From Brachycybe producta (taxonomy: Eukaryota; Arthropoda; Diplopoda; Playtdesmida; Andrognathidae): a stretch of DNA of 64,000 bases. The notes below the pieces were generated by a model. It did not search any database. It was not told the DNA's origin and saw only the letters and a list, made by a program, of their open reading frames with translations. The DNA is taken from assembly GCA_036925085.1 (NCBI GenBank), contig JAUPFP010000022.1, positions 2,433,501-2,497,500 of the forward strand, in the 5' to 3' direction. Both the position numbers and the translations under genes were made by a program. Each line of letters opens with the position of its first letter. The stretch's first letter is position 1. This document shows positions 10,502 to 23,800 of the stretch, piece by piece.

Positions 10502-11242
10502 ATGGACTCTAAACTTGTCATACGTTCCACTTTTTATGTAGCTGTCGGATTCATTCTCGTAGCATGTCTCTGCGGGCAATTTTCATCTGCCGAAACTATC
10601 ATCGAACCCATTACTATCAACATAACTAAACCTGAAATAATTACATTCTTTATACCAACTAGTCAGGTAACTAAACAATTTGATTTTAAACCGAGAGATG
10701 GTTATCTCTGGGATGTGTTCAACAGCATCTGGCAAACGACCGGAGTTTTTCCAGACGAGAAAAACTCGGACTCTCAGTTAATCATATGGAATCCAACACT
10801 TAACACCACTTTTCACATCGATTGGACTGGAATCGGAAACGGTGTTGCTGTTGTTACGTATCACGGTGGTGGAAACAAGGGTAATTTGGATGCTTGGGGT
10901 GTTAGGTTTCATCTGAAACGTGTTCATGGCGAACGTGTGACGTTTTCAACAAAGTACAGTGCCGGCATCGGAAGTGGTCCTCGAAATGGTTCTTTGGTCT
11001 TCACCGGAGACTGGTTAGACAGTATGACGCACGCATTCCGAATTATTGTCCACAAAAAGGCTTTGTTTTTCGGTAATGAACTCAGTCATCTCTGTATCGT
11101 AGCTGGACCGGAAGATGGTGATCAACTTCGTACGGTGACTTGCAACGAAAACGACAACAATCAACGTTGGCAGATTTGTTGGGATTTTAATACGTGTTGG
11201 CCGAGGGATGCTGTAGAAAACATTGATTATTTATCTATCTAA
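10502..11242 (+). CDS. Secreted QxW-motif (ricin-B-like) protein B
   Basis: Intronless ORF of 246 residues. The signal peptide is STFYVAVGFILVACLCG, followed by a Thr/Ile-rich linker with N-glycosylation sequons (NIT, later NTT and NGS). The body aligns by eye with protein A: FHLKRVHGERVTFSTK versus FWLKRVSAGFITLTTE, GIGSGPRNGSLVFTGDW versus GIGNGAMDGAPIFTGNW, and NQRWQICWDFNTCWP versus KQLWQFCLPGTPPNCWP. The QxW motif and the cysteine pattern ending CWP are shared. It is convergent with the ABCC gene A, whose stop lies only 80 bases downstream. Function unknown; a secreted lectin-like or mucosal protein is the most economical guess. Confidence 0.78.
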   Translation: MDSKLVIRSTFYVAVGFILVACLCGQFSSAETIIEPITINITKPEIITFFIPTSQVTKQFDFKPRDGYLWDVFNSIWQTTGVFPDEKNSDSQLIIWNPTLNTTFHIDWTGIGNGVAVVTYHGGGNKGNLDAWGVRFHLKRVHGERVTFSTKYSAGIGSGPRNGSLVFTGDWLDSMTHAFRIIVHKKALFFGNELSHLCIVAGPEDGDQLRTVTCNENDNNQRWQICWDFNTCWPRDAVENIDYLSI

Positions 11243-11321
11243 ATTTAACTGCAAATTATTTTTTCTCAATTTTGTACTTTTTATTTGTTTTGAACTTTGA
11301 TTTTCGATCTAGTTTTTTTTA

Positions 11322-14300
11322 TTATGATGATTCTCGTAACAATTTACTGTAATGTGATTTGTAATTTTCCTTTAAATGATCAGAAGTATCCCATTCCAAA
11401 ACCTAAAAATTTTTTTTTTTACAAAAAGTGTTGTTTACGATTTGTACGAAATAAAATACATTGAAAATGACCAACCTTTCCCTGATGCATGACTAGTATT
11501 CTGTCGTAATTTGATACAGTTTGGACTCTGTGAGCTACTGTTAGAATGGTACAATCTCTGAAAGCTTCCTGAATAATTTCTTGAATGAGATGATCTGTTT
11601 GAGTGTCCACCGAAGCCGTGGCCTCATCCAGTATGATGATTTTACTATGCCGTAAAAGGGCTCGAGCTAAACACAGTAGTTGTCTTTCACCCACTGAAAA
11701 GTTTTCGCCATTTTCGGCAACTGGAGCCAACAGCTGTTGTTCAAAGGTTGAAATCTGCAGTGAAAAATACATCGGGTTTCATAGTAAACTTCTAGTTCTA
11801 ATGGTTTTATCGAATGGACATTACCTTGTCTTTCAAATGGGTTCTTTCGAGGACATTCCAAACAGCCTCATCGGTGAAATGTTCCAACGGATCCAAGTTG
11901 TAACGAACTGTGCCTATGAAAAGTACTGGATCTTGTGGTATCATGGACAATCTGCTTCTTAAGTCTTTCAGTCGAAGACGAGCAATGTCCACTCCATCAA
12001 TGACAATCTTTCCACCGCACAGTTCTACCAGACGAAAAAGAGCCACACCCAGAGATGATTTTCCAGATCCAGTTCGTCCGACGATGCCGATTTTTTCTCC
12101 AGCTTCCACACTGAATGAGACGTTTGAAAGAGCAAGAGGAAGACGTTCACGATACCGCATTTGAACATCCTCAAATATTATTTGCCCAGATGATGGCCAT
12201 TTTAACGGTGTCTCAAGGATATCTGTAACTTCAGATCCTTCGTACTTGTGATTTTCACAGTAGCGATTTATGCGCTCTACATTAGTAAACCGAGCCTGAG
12301 TGTCGGATAAGTTTTTTACGAAGTAGTGGACCATGAGACATAACTATACATAGGAATAAAAGAATAAGTGTGTCACTCTGAACACTTTAAAGGAGCTAAT
12401 TGTTGTATGTTACCTGACAGCTAAATGTGAGTGTCAGTCCCGCGAAAGCAGTCGGAATCTCTCCTCGAGTTAGAACAACAAACGTTGCCGTAATTGTCGT
12501 AATCAACACGCTAAGTATATCCAAACGGAGCGAAAGCCATCGAAAACACGACCACATAAGGATTTGTATTGAACTGTTCTCATCCTGTAGTTTCATGAAA
12601 GCTTTTTCAAAGTCTTTTTCTTTTTCGTAAACTTGAATTGTTGCTAGTCCGTGAATAATTGCACCGATGTGTCCAAAAAATGGAGAACGAGATCTGTTTT
12701 CAACCCGTTTTAATTCTCTTTGCGCTGCTTGAAATATGGCAGTGAAAATGAGGAAGATGATTATGATAACGGTTAATGGTATCAGGAACAACGGGAAGAC
12801 GAGAACTATTATTATAAGTGTTATGGCATTCAACCAAGCACTGACCACGGCCTCTTCCATAATTAACGGCAACATTGTGTCAACTACAAAAGTAAATATG
12901 ATTACAAAGGGTATGTTTTATTAGTCGTAGCCCGTCGTTACCTTCATCTTGGTCTTTGGAAAATACATTGATGATTTGACCTAATGGAACAGTCTCGAAG
13001 AGCCGCATCGGACTGAGGATAACATTTCTGACTGCAGTTTGTTGAAGTACCGTGGAAGCGTGCAGAGTTCCCTGAAAGATTTCTATGAGAATAGATCTCA
13101 TAACAGCATTTCAGTAAAAAATGGTACCATTTAAATGGTTATATTACCATGACATATGCGAAGGATTTCAATGTAGCAGCAACAAAAATAGCTACCAAGA
13201 ATAAACTATAAATTATGACGTTTGTTTTGTCGTAAAGACCAACATTATTTCTTTCTTCGGTCACCGTTACGTTACGATGATTAGAAGATTCACTGAGCAT
13301 TCGACTTAGCCACCAATTACTAAAGGATGTGAACGATACGGTCAAGCCGATGAGTAGAAAAATGGTAATGGCAATACTGACACCTCCCATAGCACGGACG
13401 TAAACGCAGTATGTGCTCATTGAAATCTTTCCCGTTTCAAGCACTTCTTTAGTCGTTATACTTTTCCCGACATCGTTTTGTTGTCCATCTAACAACTTCT
13501 CGGATTCTGTTGAACATGCGCTGGACTTACTTTCATCTAAAATTATCGTGAAAAAATATGTTACTGTCAGTGAAAACACATAGTTTTCAAGTTTAACCTT
13601 ACCGTCTTTTCGTTCTGACTTATTGGAATGAAATGACTTTGCAAGAGTTGAATACTCTCCGTCAGTTTGAGTCAATGTTTGCGGCTGTCCATGTTCGATA
13701 ATCTGTCCATCTCTGACCATGATCACGTAATCGCATTGATCAAGATACTGAATTGAATAAGATTTGAAACAAGTTGTGGACAAGTAGCTGTGCCACTGTG
13801 GCGTTAACGGTCAGAAATGATTTTTAGGAAGAATTCGAAGTTTACTAGAAACTAGAAGAGTAAAAGAATTATTTATTTCATGATATTTTAGAAATATCGA
13901 GAGGAAATTATCGTTAATACGAGAGTTTTTTTACACTTCTTGTTTCTAAGTAACTTTGAATTTTTCGGGGGGGAAAAAAAACTTCTGACAAGCCTCGTAT
14001 CAATTCTGATATAAGAACCTGTATCTGATGTGAAACAAAAATAATTGTTTTTGATGCAAGCAACCCTTTGATGCACTCTCGAAAGATATGTGAACCGACA
14101 CAGTGATCAACTGCCGACAGAGGATCGTCCAATAGATAGTTATCACAATCACTGTATACAGCTCTTGCGATACTTATACGTTGTTTCTGTCCGCCACTCA
14201 AATTGACTCCACGTTCTCCGATCTCTGTTTGATCGCCACCAGCCATATCAGCAATCTCTTTGTCGAGAGCACAAGCCTTGATGCTCGTTTGAAACCGATC

Positions 14301-16712
14301 GGCATCGAAGTCACTTCCAAATAATATGTTCTCTCGGACCGTGGCGTTCATGACCCACGCTTGTTGCGGCACATACGAAAAAGAGCCTTTACTCGAGCAG
14401 CTGCCCTTTATAAGATGTATCTGTATAAAATTTACACGATACATAAAGTGTTCGACGTAAATAACTTTATTCAATCAAACCTTTCCAAGAATGGCCGATA
14501 ACAGTGAACTTTTACCACTGCCAACGGTTCCACAAATTCCCACCAATTGTCCCTTCTTTACACTGAGGTCGATGGCTCGAAGAGTTAGTGTCGAGATGTG
14601 ATCATCACATCTTGTCAAACTGTCCTTTTCATGTTCGTCAATACTTTTGCCATTCGGTGTTAGTCTGTTTACACTTGGTTTAACTTTTGCTACTCCATTT
14701 GTTTCTGCTGATGTTGTCTGAATACTGCAAGGCACAGTCCATGTGTAACTTGCATTTTCGAACTTGATGGCTATACTGGGATCATCAGGTTTCTTTGGAG
14801 ATTGTGCTGGATATTCATTTAAAAGAATTGTCTGCAATAAAATTGCAACAATTTTTCAAGTCTTTAATAAAATATATAAAGTGGTGTAGTTCTCTTATAA
14901 ATATACCTGTAGCCTGAGAACAGAACTCTGATAATCAGCTCTTTTTGATATACTGCTCAGAAGCAACATTAGACCAGTACGAGCCATCATGATGGCACCG
15001 AGAGAAGGATAAATCTGTGAAAAGTCGCACCAAAATGAAAAGTAAACCGAGTTAAATAAGTCAAAGGTCAATATGTGATTATTAAGGCAAAAAATACCCC
15101 TTTTTTCAATCAAAAAGGCCTGTTCAGAGGCTAGAGTTCTCATATTACTTAAATATTTCTTCTGAATTTTAGCCTCTAAACAGTTCTTATGACGAAAAAC
15201 AAAACTATTTTTCCGCCTTAGTGATTATTTTATATATGCTGGAACCTTTGTGGGTTCTAGTTTGTATCCCATTGCAATGGCCGTCAGAAAAGTGGCAATC
15301 GCTGCTACGATCGGAATTGACGACGAGAAGGAACTCATGATACTTTGACAAAACATCTTCTTTTCCAAGAAACTCTTCTCGGTGTTTCGTAATTCTTCAG
15401 TATAAACAAGAACCGTAAAAGAGAAAAGTTTAATCACAATTCAAACAGAAAAAAAAAATGAAATATTTACCAGTAATTTTATTGGTAAATGGTTCCTCCC
15501 AGGCACACAACTTAATTACTTTTATGCTGGTTAAGATTTCGGTTATTTGTCGTACCTTAAGACAAGATTTATTTAAGCTAATTTATTCAGCTGCTTGGAT
15601 CGAAATTTTTCATAGGTTAATTTCTAGATGCACAAACTGAACGGAAACATTTATTCTAAGTTTCAGAAGAACAACACTAAGATGAAATTGAACGTATTAG
15701 AAACTAGGAAGGGTAGCAGAATCACTTCATTAACAGTGTTTTTATATTAATATCTTTCAAAATAAACATTTTATTTTTAAAAAATATCTGTTTTAAAGTT
15801 TGTGCAATCTGAAACTGCATAAAAAGCTTATTTTAAAAGATATCGACATGAAAATCCTCTGAAATACCCTTCTAGTTAACGCTTTCAAGTTTCTCCTGCT
15901 TTTGCTCCTGAAAAAGGTAAGTAGCCAGAATTTGAGGAGTGTTTACACTTCCAAATCTACTTAAATGGAATATTTAACTGTCCAGCCACCTTATACACAC
16001 ACACATATGAGTTAAATGAATTCAAATTAAATGTGTTTAGGTGAATTATACGGAATCCAGTTAAGGACATGATCCAAATAAAAACTGACTTTTTTTATTA
16101 ATATTTTAAATTGAAATACTAAATCAATATTTTAATGTCAATAGTTTATCTGATTATATTTAAGTATTAACTCAATATTTTCAGATTATTAACTGTAAAT
16201 TGAATTCGATATACTGTTTGTCCTTCATATGGTTCTGTAGAACACGTTTGTAATTTAAATGCATTTAAGTTAACAGGTGTCTACTAGGTATTGGAGTTAC
16301 TTTAATAAAGTTCACTCACTGCAGACACCATTAAGATTAAGAATATAAAATGTAGTTCATACTCGTTGGTCACTTGCCGTCACTGCCTTTCGTCTGAAGT
16401 ACGCCATAAGTCTAGCGACAACATACTAAAAACAAAAAACCCTGAAAATTATCTTAGCCTACATTGAAGCTAAGAAAAGTCTAAAATTGACTTCATAAAC
16501 AACCTGAATTCCGTAGAAAACTATGAAGACTGCCATACAGGCATACGACGGAGTACCAAAACTCCAGAATACGAAAACAGTTGCCAGTACAGTTGTTACT
16601 AATCCAGGTACCCATAAATATCCACAGGAGGCGTAGTCATAAAGTCTTGCTCCATCGTTAGCAAATAGGTTGATTATCTAACAACAAACACAGAATAAAA
16701 TATCTAGCATTG

Positions 16713-16747
<35 letters not shown>

Positions 16748-18477
16748 TAAAAAATGGATTCCAATATTGCTAAAACCTCTCCGACACTTTTTCCTTCAAG
16801 ACCATGATGTTGAGAAAGGATATTTCGAATTAGTAGTCCAAGGACAGCTGATCGGAGTCGGACAGCTGTTCTTCCGTACATGCTCCAAACAAATGCATTA
16901 GCCACAACCTTTAGAATATCGACAAGAAATATTACAACGACAGTTGTAATTCCTGTACTTAGTGGCTCGTCGTGGTTTTTCAGATATTCCAACAGCTTGA
17001 AGATAAATATCGTCTAGAAGTAATAATAAAACAAGGTGGTTTTGTCTGTTTTGCCGAGCACTTGATTATAACGAACCGGAGTTAAGAATCCCAGGCATTG
17101 TACAATGGTGTGTGTTGTCACGGTAATCCACATTCTAGTCCACAAAAACCGCTCGATGACTCGAGCAAGAGAAGCATTCTTTAAACCGTAGTCCTTCTGT
17201 TCTTTTTTCCAGTAATGTTCTAATCTGAGATTTTATTGAAAGGCAATTTATTTCAAAAGAGTTAATCTCCATAAACATATTTAAATTTGTTAATTAACTA
17301 TATGTTAATTTTTTTACAATCAGTTGCTAATTGAACTCTTTGATTATTCTACATTTTAGAAGGAACATTAAAAAGAAATTTAAGTGTTTTAGAAATTAAG
17401 AGGAGTAAATTAATCGCTTAAGGTGATTTTAAAGTGTAAACATCTCGCTCTCTCTCAAACCCTGATTATTCTGATGCAAAATTAAGAGAAAATGAAATGT
17501 TTTTAGAAACTAGAAAGTCAGCCCAATCATGGAAAGGTATTTAAATGATGACTTTCTAGTTTTTCTCTGAATATTTCATGTTGATATCTATCAAAATAAA
17601 CTTTTTATGAACAAAAATTTAAGTAAATTTCAAACTGACATAAAAATGTTTAGGGTCTGTATTGAAAATACCCTTCTAGTTTCTGAAATACTTTTAAATT
17701 TCTTTTAATTTTGTACCTGAAAGACAGAATAATCAGAGTTCAAGAAACGTTTTTAACTTTAAAACCAGCTGAAGTTTGTTTATTCATATATGTTTGATAT
17801 CTTTTAAAATAAACTTTTAATGTACGTTTAAAAATAACCAACTTTAAGCAGACAAATTAAAATATTTTTCTATAAAAAGTTTATTTTGAAATATATCAAC
17901 TATTAAGTGAATCAGATACAATTCTAGTTTCCATCACAAAATGCCTTGATATCAACATCAATATCTTTCCTGAAGGATAGAATGACAAGAGTTCGAAAGG
18001 CGTTTACACTATTAAACCACTTTAAAGGTTTAAATTAGTTTAGATAAGATTACATTTTTTAAAAAAAAATGTAATAAAAAAATATTGATCTGAACAAAAA
18101 AACCTGTTTGTGTTCCATAAACAAGTTTCGATTAATGGACACTGATAGTTTTTAACAGCTGATGATCCATTACGATAAATACTCCAAAGAAGATTAGTTA
18201 ACCAAGTACAGGTGACATACGAGAAAACACCCACATGATCAATAGGTAGAATCTCCGGATCACTGTTTTAAATATTATAAAGATATCAATTGATATTAAA
18301 AGAAATTTTTAAAAGAAATCTATGTCTTCGTACTTACGTAATTGGTATTTTCTTTCTTCGAAACGACTTCAGTGTCGGATAATAACGTTCGAAACCGAGG
18401 TTTGGTCTGTAGTGACAACCGATGTCACTTTGACTGCTGTACGGTTCTTCGTCAACTTCGTCTTGGTTGTTGTCCAT
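11322..18477 (-). CDS. ABCC5-like: ABCC-type ABC transporter A (ABCC5/11/12-like)
   Basis: Full-length ATP-driven exporter, 18 coding exons: join(18338-18477, 18104-18262, 17077-17224, 16777-17013, 16504-16677, 16363-16425, 15471-15555, 15246-15394, 14907-15014, 14481-14831, 14019-14420, 13603-13747, 13148-13536, 12942-13071, 12414-12883, 11825-12343, 11476-11754, 11322-11402); 4029 nt, 1342 residues. There is no TMD0, consistent with ABCC4/5/11/12. NBD1: Walker [10 protein letters not shown] (about 522-530), signature LSGGQ (612-616), Walker B YLLDD with Asp in place of the catalytic Glu (usual for ABCC), H-loop FVSHQ. NBD2: Walker [10 protein letters not shown] (about 1139-1147), signature FSVGE, Walker B IIILDE, H-loop VAHR. 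The terminal exon ([10 protein letters not shown]...) was found by homology to the expected C-terminus. All junctions are GT-AG. It is tandem with gene B in the same orientation. Substrate unknown; relatives export cyclic nucleotides and organic anions. Confidence 0.93.
13832..13968. repeat. TTAA-hairpin element, short derivative
   Basis: The two arms GTTTACTAGAAACTAGAAGAG and CACTTCTTGTTTCTAAGTAA flank a short centre in an ABCC-A intron. Confidence 0.6.
15090..15215. repeat. GAGGCTAGAGTTCTC hairpin element, short copy
   Basis: Arms TTCAGAGGCTAGAGTTCTC and TTTTAGCCTCTAAACAGTTC with flanking ATCAAAAAGG. Same family as 35398-35550, 36068-36545 and the core of 43964-44290. It lies in an ABCC-A intron. 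Confidence 0.65.
15655..15965. repeat. TTAA-hairpin element
   Basis: TTAGAAACTAGGAAGGGTAGC, then ATATCTTTCAAAATAAACATT, with the inverse AAAGATATCGACATGAAAA and ACACTTCCAAATCTACTTAA. In an ABCC-A intron. Confidence 0.7.
16721..16747. repeat. (GA)n microsatellite
   Basis: About 13 uninterrupted GA units, in an ABCC-A intron about 30 bases from the exon that starts at 16777. Confidence 0.9.
17330..18030. repeat. Two overlapping or nested TTAA-hairpin elements
   Basis: A first left arm (17330-17420) runs into a second start (GGTGATTTTAAAGTGTAAAC at 17421). Later right arms follow at about 17640-17770 and 17890-18030, the last ending TTTACACTATTAAACCACTTTAA. Confidence 0.6.
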
Positions 18478-19109
18478 TTTAGCTTTTTTTTTGTTGGTTA
18501 AGTTTCTTCCAAATGGACTTTTAACATTAAATCTTGCGGTCTGTGAACTTTCAAACAGTTAATAAATAAACAAGTAAGAAAAATTAAAATAATTCGTTAC
18601 TAGCGTATTGTTACAATAATTGAAATTTGTTACTAACTTCGTACAAGTATCAATGTCGAATACGAAAGATCTCAACGTATAGAAATTAATCCTTCAAGTG
18701 ATTTTGTTTTAAATACAAATAATCGAAACTATTACGTTATCACATTTCATGAACAACAAGTAATTGATTAAAGCATTTGTCATATCTGAACTTTGTAATC
18801 TCCAGACTGCAGTTTAATGTTCCAACCTTATGGGCAAAGTGAACAGAATGTTATTCTTCTAAATAACTAGTCAATGTGCATAACAACCAATTTAATAATA
18901 AATAACATTTTAGCTAATTTGTAGAATGAGTTAAAACAATAATCCAATCAAGATAAATAACATTATAATTGAATTAAAAAAATCAACGACATTGGATTAG
19001 TCATTCTGAACAATAATTAATCCCAGTATTTTAAAACAATGCTTAAAATAAAGGTAAACTTAAAAAATCGCATTGAGAAAACTCTTCCCATATGGAGAGG
19101 TGGTGGTTA

Positions 19110-19500
19110 GGTGGTTTTAATGTGTAAACGCACCTCATCCTTCATTTATTTTGTTTTTCCGGCGCAAATTTGCGAGAGGTTTGAAAATGAAGTATTTTAG
19201 AAACTAGAAGGGTAGTTCAATCACTTAAAAGGGTATTTTAATGTTGATATCTTTTAAAATAAGCTTTTTATGTCAGTTTGAAAATGATTCCAACTTTAAG
19301 CAGGCAATATTAAATTTTATTAAATTTCTGTCTATAAAAAGTTCATTTTGTAAAATAATCAACAGGAAAATACTATTAAAAGTGATTTGGCTACCGGTTC
19401 TAGTTTCGAACACACATTCAACTCCTCCTTATTGTTGCTTTTCTGAAATACAGAATAACCAGAGTTAGAAAATCAGCTGTTCATAAAAACATCTTATGTA
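19110..19500. repeat. TTAA-hairpin element
   Basis: It runs from GGTGGTTTTAATGTGTAAACG to CAGCTGTTCATAAAAACATC, showing both of the alternative sub-terminal sequences of the family in one copy. Confidence 0.75.
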
Positions 19501-20019
19501 ACGTTTGAAAGTATGATCATAAGAAACTTCAATTTGCACATTGTCTAGTAATTGTGCGGAATAACTGACTTTTCCCCTATTTGCGGTTTTTAAATCATTT
19601 TTATGACTTATGAGAAGCATTTCACAGTTGAACTGTTATCATAGTTATCATATACAAACAAAAAGGTTAATATCAATCAATACAAATACTTTATATTTAG
19701 TATCTTTTATTACTGTCATTATGAAACTTCATTCACTGCAATTGATAGCAGTTAAGTACAAAAATAACACAGTGGTTCACATGAAAGCCTCGTAAAAATC
19801 GAGCTACCCATATTCCACACTTTTTAAAATTTGTGAAATTACGATAAAAACTAAAAAAAAAAAATATCGGATTGGCTTTATCCTTGGTCTCATAAACATG
19901 TGTCGTTTGAAGTTCACATTCAAAAACATGTTACGATTACTCAAACATATTACTTTGGTTCAATAGGAATTACAACAATTTAGATGTAAAAAGTGGTTTT
20001 AAAACTTTTTTTAGAGGCA

Positions 20020-20365
20020 ACTTTAACATGTTTTATGAACAACTGATAGTTCGAACTGTGGTTATTCTACGTTTCAGAAGAGCACCACTTGAGGCGATAT
20101 TAGAAATGTTAGAAACTAGAACGGGTAGACGATTCACTTAATCATTTTCATGTTGATATCTTTTAAAATAAACTTTTTGTAGACAAATTTAAAAATGTTG
20201 CTTGCTTGCTTACTTAAAGTGGAGTCATTTTTTAAGTTAACATGAAAGTACTCTTAAGGGGTCAAGTTACCATTTTAGTTTCTAAAATACATTCAATTTC
20301 TCCAGAAACGCAGAATAACCAGAGTTGAAAAATCAGCTGTTTATAAAATCTTAAAAAATTGCTCC
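20020..20365. repeat. TTAA-hairpin element
   Basis: Arms ACATGTTTTATGAACAACTG and AATCAGCTGTTTATAAAATC with the internal CTAGAACGGG / CCATTTTAGTTTC blocks inverted. Confidence 0.75.
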
Positions 20366-20868
20366 TAAAGGAGTTTACGTCATATGTAATTTCTTTGTCC
20401 GTAGTATCTTAACAAATTTACTGAAGGAGCGACTTAAGTGTCCAGTGCTGAAGTGTTCACGGGATCATGGCACTTACCAAGAGCCACATATTCCCAAAAA
20501 CAATTTTTAAAAACGGCGCAGGATACGTTTTCCCTTGTCAATTTACAATTTTTCCATTGTTGATCTGTTTCGAACTTACAACTAAGAATGCATAACCTAA
20601 CATTGTTACAGTTAAAACAGAAATGACATATCATTCAGTGCTAAGACTGCTAATTACTGCTAAGATGGCGTTCTCACGTCCACATTTTAAAACTGGTAAA
20701 AAAAATGTTATGACACGCTCATAACACAAAATAAAACCTTCATAACAGTTCACTGCCACACAAAAGTTGTTTCTAACTTTCTTATCATTTCCTTATGATA
20801 ATTAAGATTGCGTCTTGAATCTGAATTGAGTTATTCTTGAACGAGCAACATGCACATTTTTTTTCAAC

Positions 20869-23800
20869 TTAATTGTCAAGTAACTTCCTGAACAAAGATT
20901 CTTTGTTGCTTCGTAACTGTTGCGGACTTCCAAATTCTTGTACCTTTTTTACATAAATAAAAGCAAAAGAGAAACAATTAATGGAAGCAATATGACTTAC
21001 TCAAGGGTTCTACGTATAAGGACCTTTCCCTGATGCATAACGAGTATTTTGTCGTAATTTAGTACAGTTTGGACCCTGTGTGCCACCGTTAAAATGGTGC
21101 AGTCTTTGAAAGCTTCCTGAAGAATGTCCTGAATGAGATTATCCGTGTGAGTGTCCACCGAAGCCGTGGCCTCGTCTAGCATGATGATTTTACTATGCCG
21201 TAAAAGAGCTCGAGCTAAACACAGTAATTGTCTTTCACCCACTGAAAAGTTCTCTCCATTTTCGGCAACTGGAGCCAGCAGTTGTTGTTCAAATGCTGAA
21301 ATCTGCAGTTAGAAAACACATCCACTTTTGTGATAATCCTCTAATGTCAATGGTTGTATGAAATGGACATTACCTTGTCTTTCAAATGGGTTCTTTCGAG
21401 GACTTTCCAAACGTCCTCATCAGTGAAATGTTCGAACGGATCCAAGTTATAACGAACCGTGCCAACGAACAAGACTGGATCCTGTGGTATCATGGACAAT
21501 CTGCTTCGTAAGTCTTTGAGTCTAAGACGAGCAATGTCCACTCCATCAATAACGATCTTCCCATCGCACAATTCAACCAGACGAAAAAGGACGACACCCA
21601 GAGATGATTTCCCAGATCCAGTTCGTCCGACGATACCTATTTTCTCTCCTTCTTCGACGCAGAAAGAGACGCTCGAAAGGGCGAGAGGAAGACTTTCACG
21701 ATACCGCATTTGAACATCCTCGAATGTTATTTTCCCAGAAGATGGCCAGGTTAACGGTGTATCAACAAGATTATCAACATCAGATCCTTCACATTTGAGC
21801 ATTTCGCAGTAGCGCACAATACGTTCTACATTTGTAAAACGTGCCTCTGTTTCGGCCATGTTACGTACCAAATAATGTACGACACCAGCAAGCTGCAAAA
21901 ATATCAAAACAAAAATCAGTAATTTTTGCATCAACGTGTGTGCTGCAATTTCATGCCTGAAAGCAACTCGTGAGAGCAAGTCCAGCAAATGCCGGTGAAA
22001 CAAGTCCACGAGAGAACACGACGAAGGTTGCCGTTGCTGTCAAAGTGGACACCGTAAGAAGATCCAAGCGTAACGACAGCCACCGAGGTGCCATCAATAG
22101 TAGAAGTTGAATGGTACTGTTTTCATCTTGAAGTTGAACGAAACGTCGTTCAAAATCGCGTTCCTTTTCGTATGCATGGATCGTACTAAGTCCTTGAATC
22201 ATAGCACCAATGTGGCTAAACAGAGGTGATCGCGAAGCATTTTCCGTCCTTTTCATTTCGGTCTGAGCTGCTTTAAAAATTTTAGCGGCAAAGCAATAAA
22301 AAGTAACTATGACCGTCAATGGTAGTATAAACCACGGGAAGACGAGAACAATGAGCAGGACAGTGATTATGTTTAACCACATGAGACTCAGGGTTAATTC
22401 CAAGACAACAGGAAGGACAGTATCCACTGTAATACAATTTGAAAAGGTTACTGGTCAGGTTGTTTATCGGTAGAATAAAAACAGGGTGTCTACCTTCGTC
22501 TTGATCCTTCGAAAAAGCGTTTATTGTCCGTCCTGTTGGAACGGTCTCAAAAAACGACATTGGACTGTGAATGACTTTGTGAAGCATTTCTTGATGAAGG
22601 ACCGTAGCTGCACGAAGTGTTCCCTATTAAAATCACCGAATTTAAAACATTAGAAGATGGAAGATAACGTGACTCACAAGTCATTAAGAATTTTCAGAAC
22701 TTCAGACGAAGATTTATATTTGAATAGATAGATACAAATATTTTTTTTTAGAAATACATAAAATTCAAGGTTGGTTAGAAACTAGAAGATTTGTTAAAAA
22801 AATATTTTATCAACACATATTTAAAAATAAATATTAAGGTAAAATTTTACAATTTTTTTGTATTTCAACCCATGATAAATGAAAAAAATGTAAAAAGCAA
22901 TTTTTTTTAAACCATTTTTAAGTTAATTACCGATAGATAACAATTTTAAAAGATAATCCGAGATCAATTTAATGTTGATTAATTTAAAAAAAAATTGAAG
23001 TACATGTAAATAAAATACAGTATCTCAATAAAAAAAAAATGCTTCGAGTACAAGAAATTACTTTTCTAGTTTTTAAGTTATTTTTTATTTTTTTTCTTAA
23101 GATGGATACTCTTAAGTGGTTGTGCTATACCTTCTAGTTTCTAAATCACGTTCAAGTTTTTAAAAATAAACGTCCTTAAAGGAGAACAGTTGTATTACCT
23201 TTACGTAAGTGATTGCCTTGATGCAAGTAGATCCGAAGACGGCCAAAAGGAAACAACCATAAATGATTCCATCTCTATGTAAAGCATGACTTTCATAGTC
23301 ACGATTTATAGCTGACACAGTAGTGTCGTTTGTCACTGGTTGTTCTACTTCTGGCATGTTTCTCGAACTAAGCATCACACTAAGCCACCAATTACTAAAG
23401 GCCATGATACAAATGCTGCCTCCAATGATTAGAAAGATGGCGAGGGCAGCAAAAGGGCCACCCATAGCTTTGATGTACTTTCTATAAGTATAGCTAGTAA
23501 TTCCTCCGGAGCCAAGCTTTTCTTCGACAGTGATACATTTTCCTGCTTCACGTTCTTCCTCGTTGTGGTCGACCACATTTGCGTCCTGTTGACCGACCTC
23601 TTCAGTTTTTGATGCAACACTTTTCATCTGTTCGTCTTTTGGAGATTTTCCTGAATACATGTTATGAATTTATATCAAAGTGGTTTAGAAGTTTAAACGT
23701 CTCTCAAACTTTAGTGATTCTTTGTTTCAAGAGTAAAATTAAGAGAATCTTCAACGTGTTTTAAAAACTAGAATGGTAACTCAATTACTAAAGGGTATTT

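Larger units (their letters stand above)
18478..20868. other. Spacer between the tandem ABCC genes
   Basis: It holds the promoter side of gene A and the 3' flank of gene B. No supported gene; the short ORFs here lack codon-like character. Contents are two TTAA-hairpin copies and AT-rich DNA. Confidence 0.5.

Noticed and set aside
21951..21956. Frameshift or pseudogene in ABCC-B because the exon runs into TGA without a GT donor
   Set aside because: A GC donor at this point restores phase and the exon length equals that of gene A (470 nt); both flanking exons are intact, so the gene is not broken.
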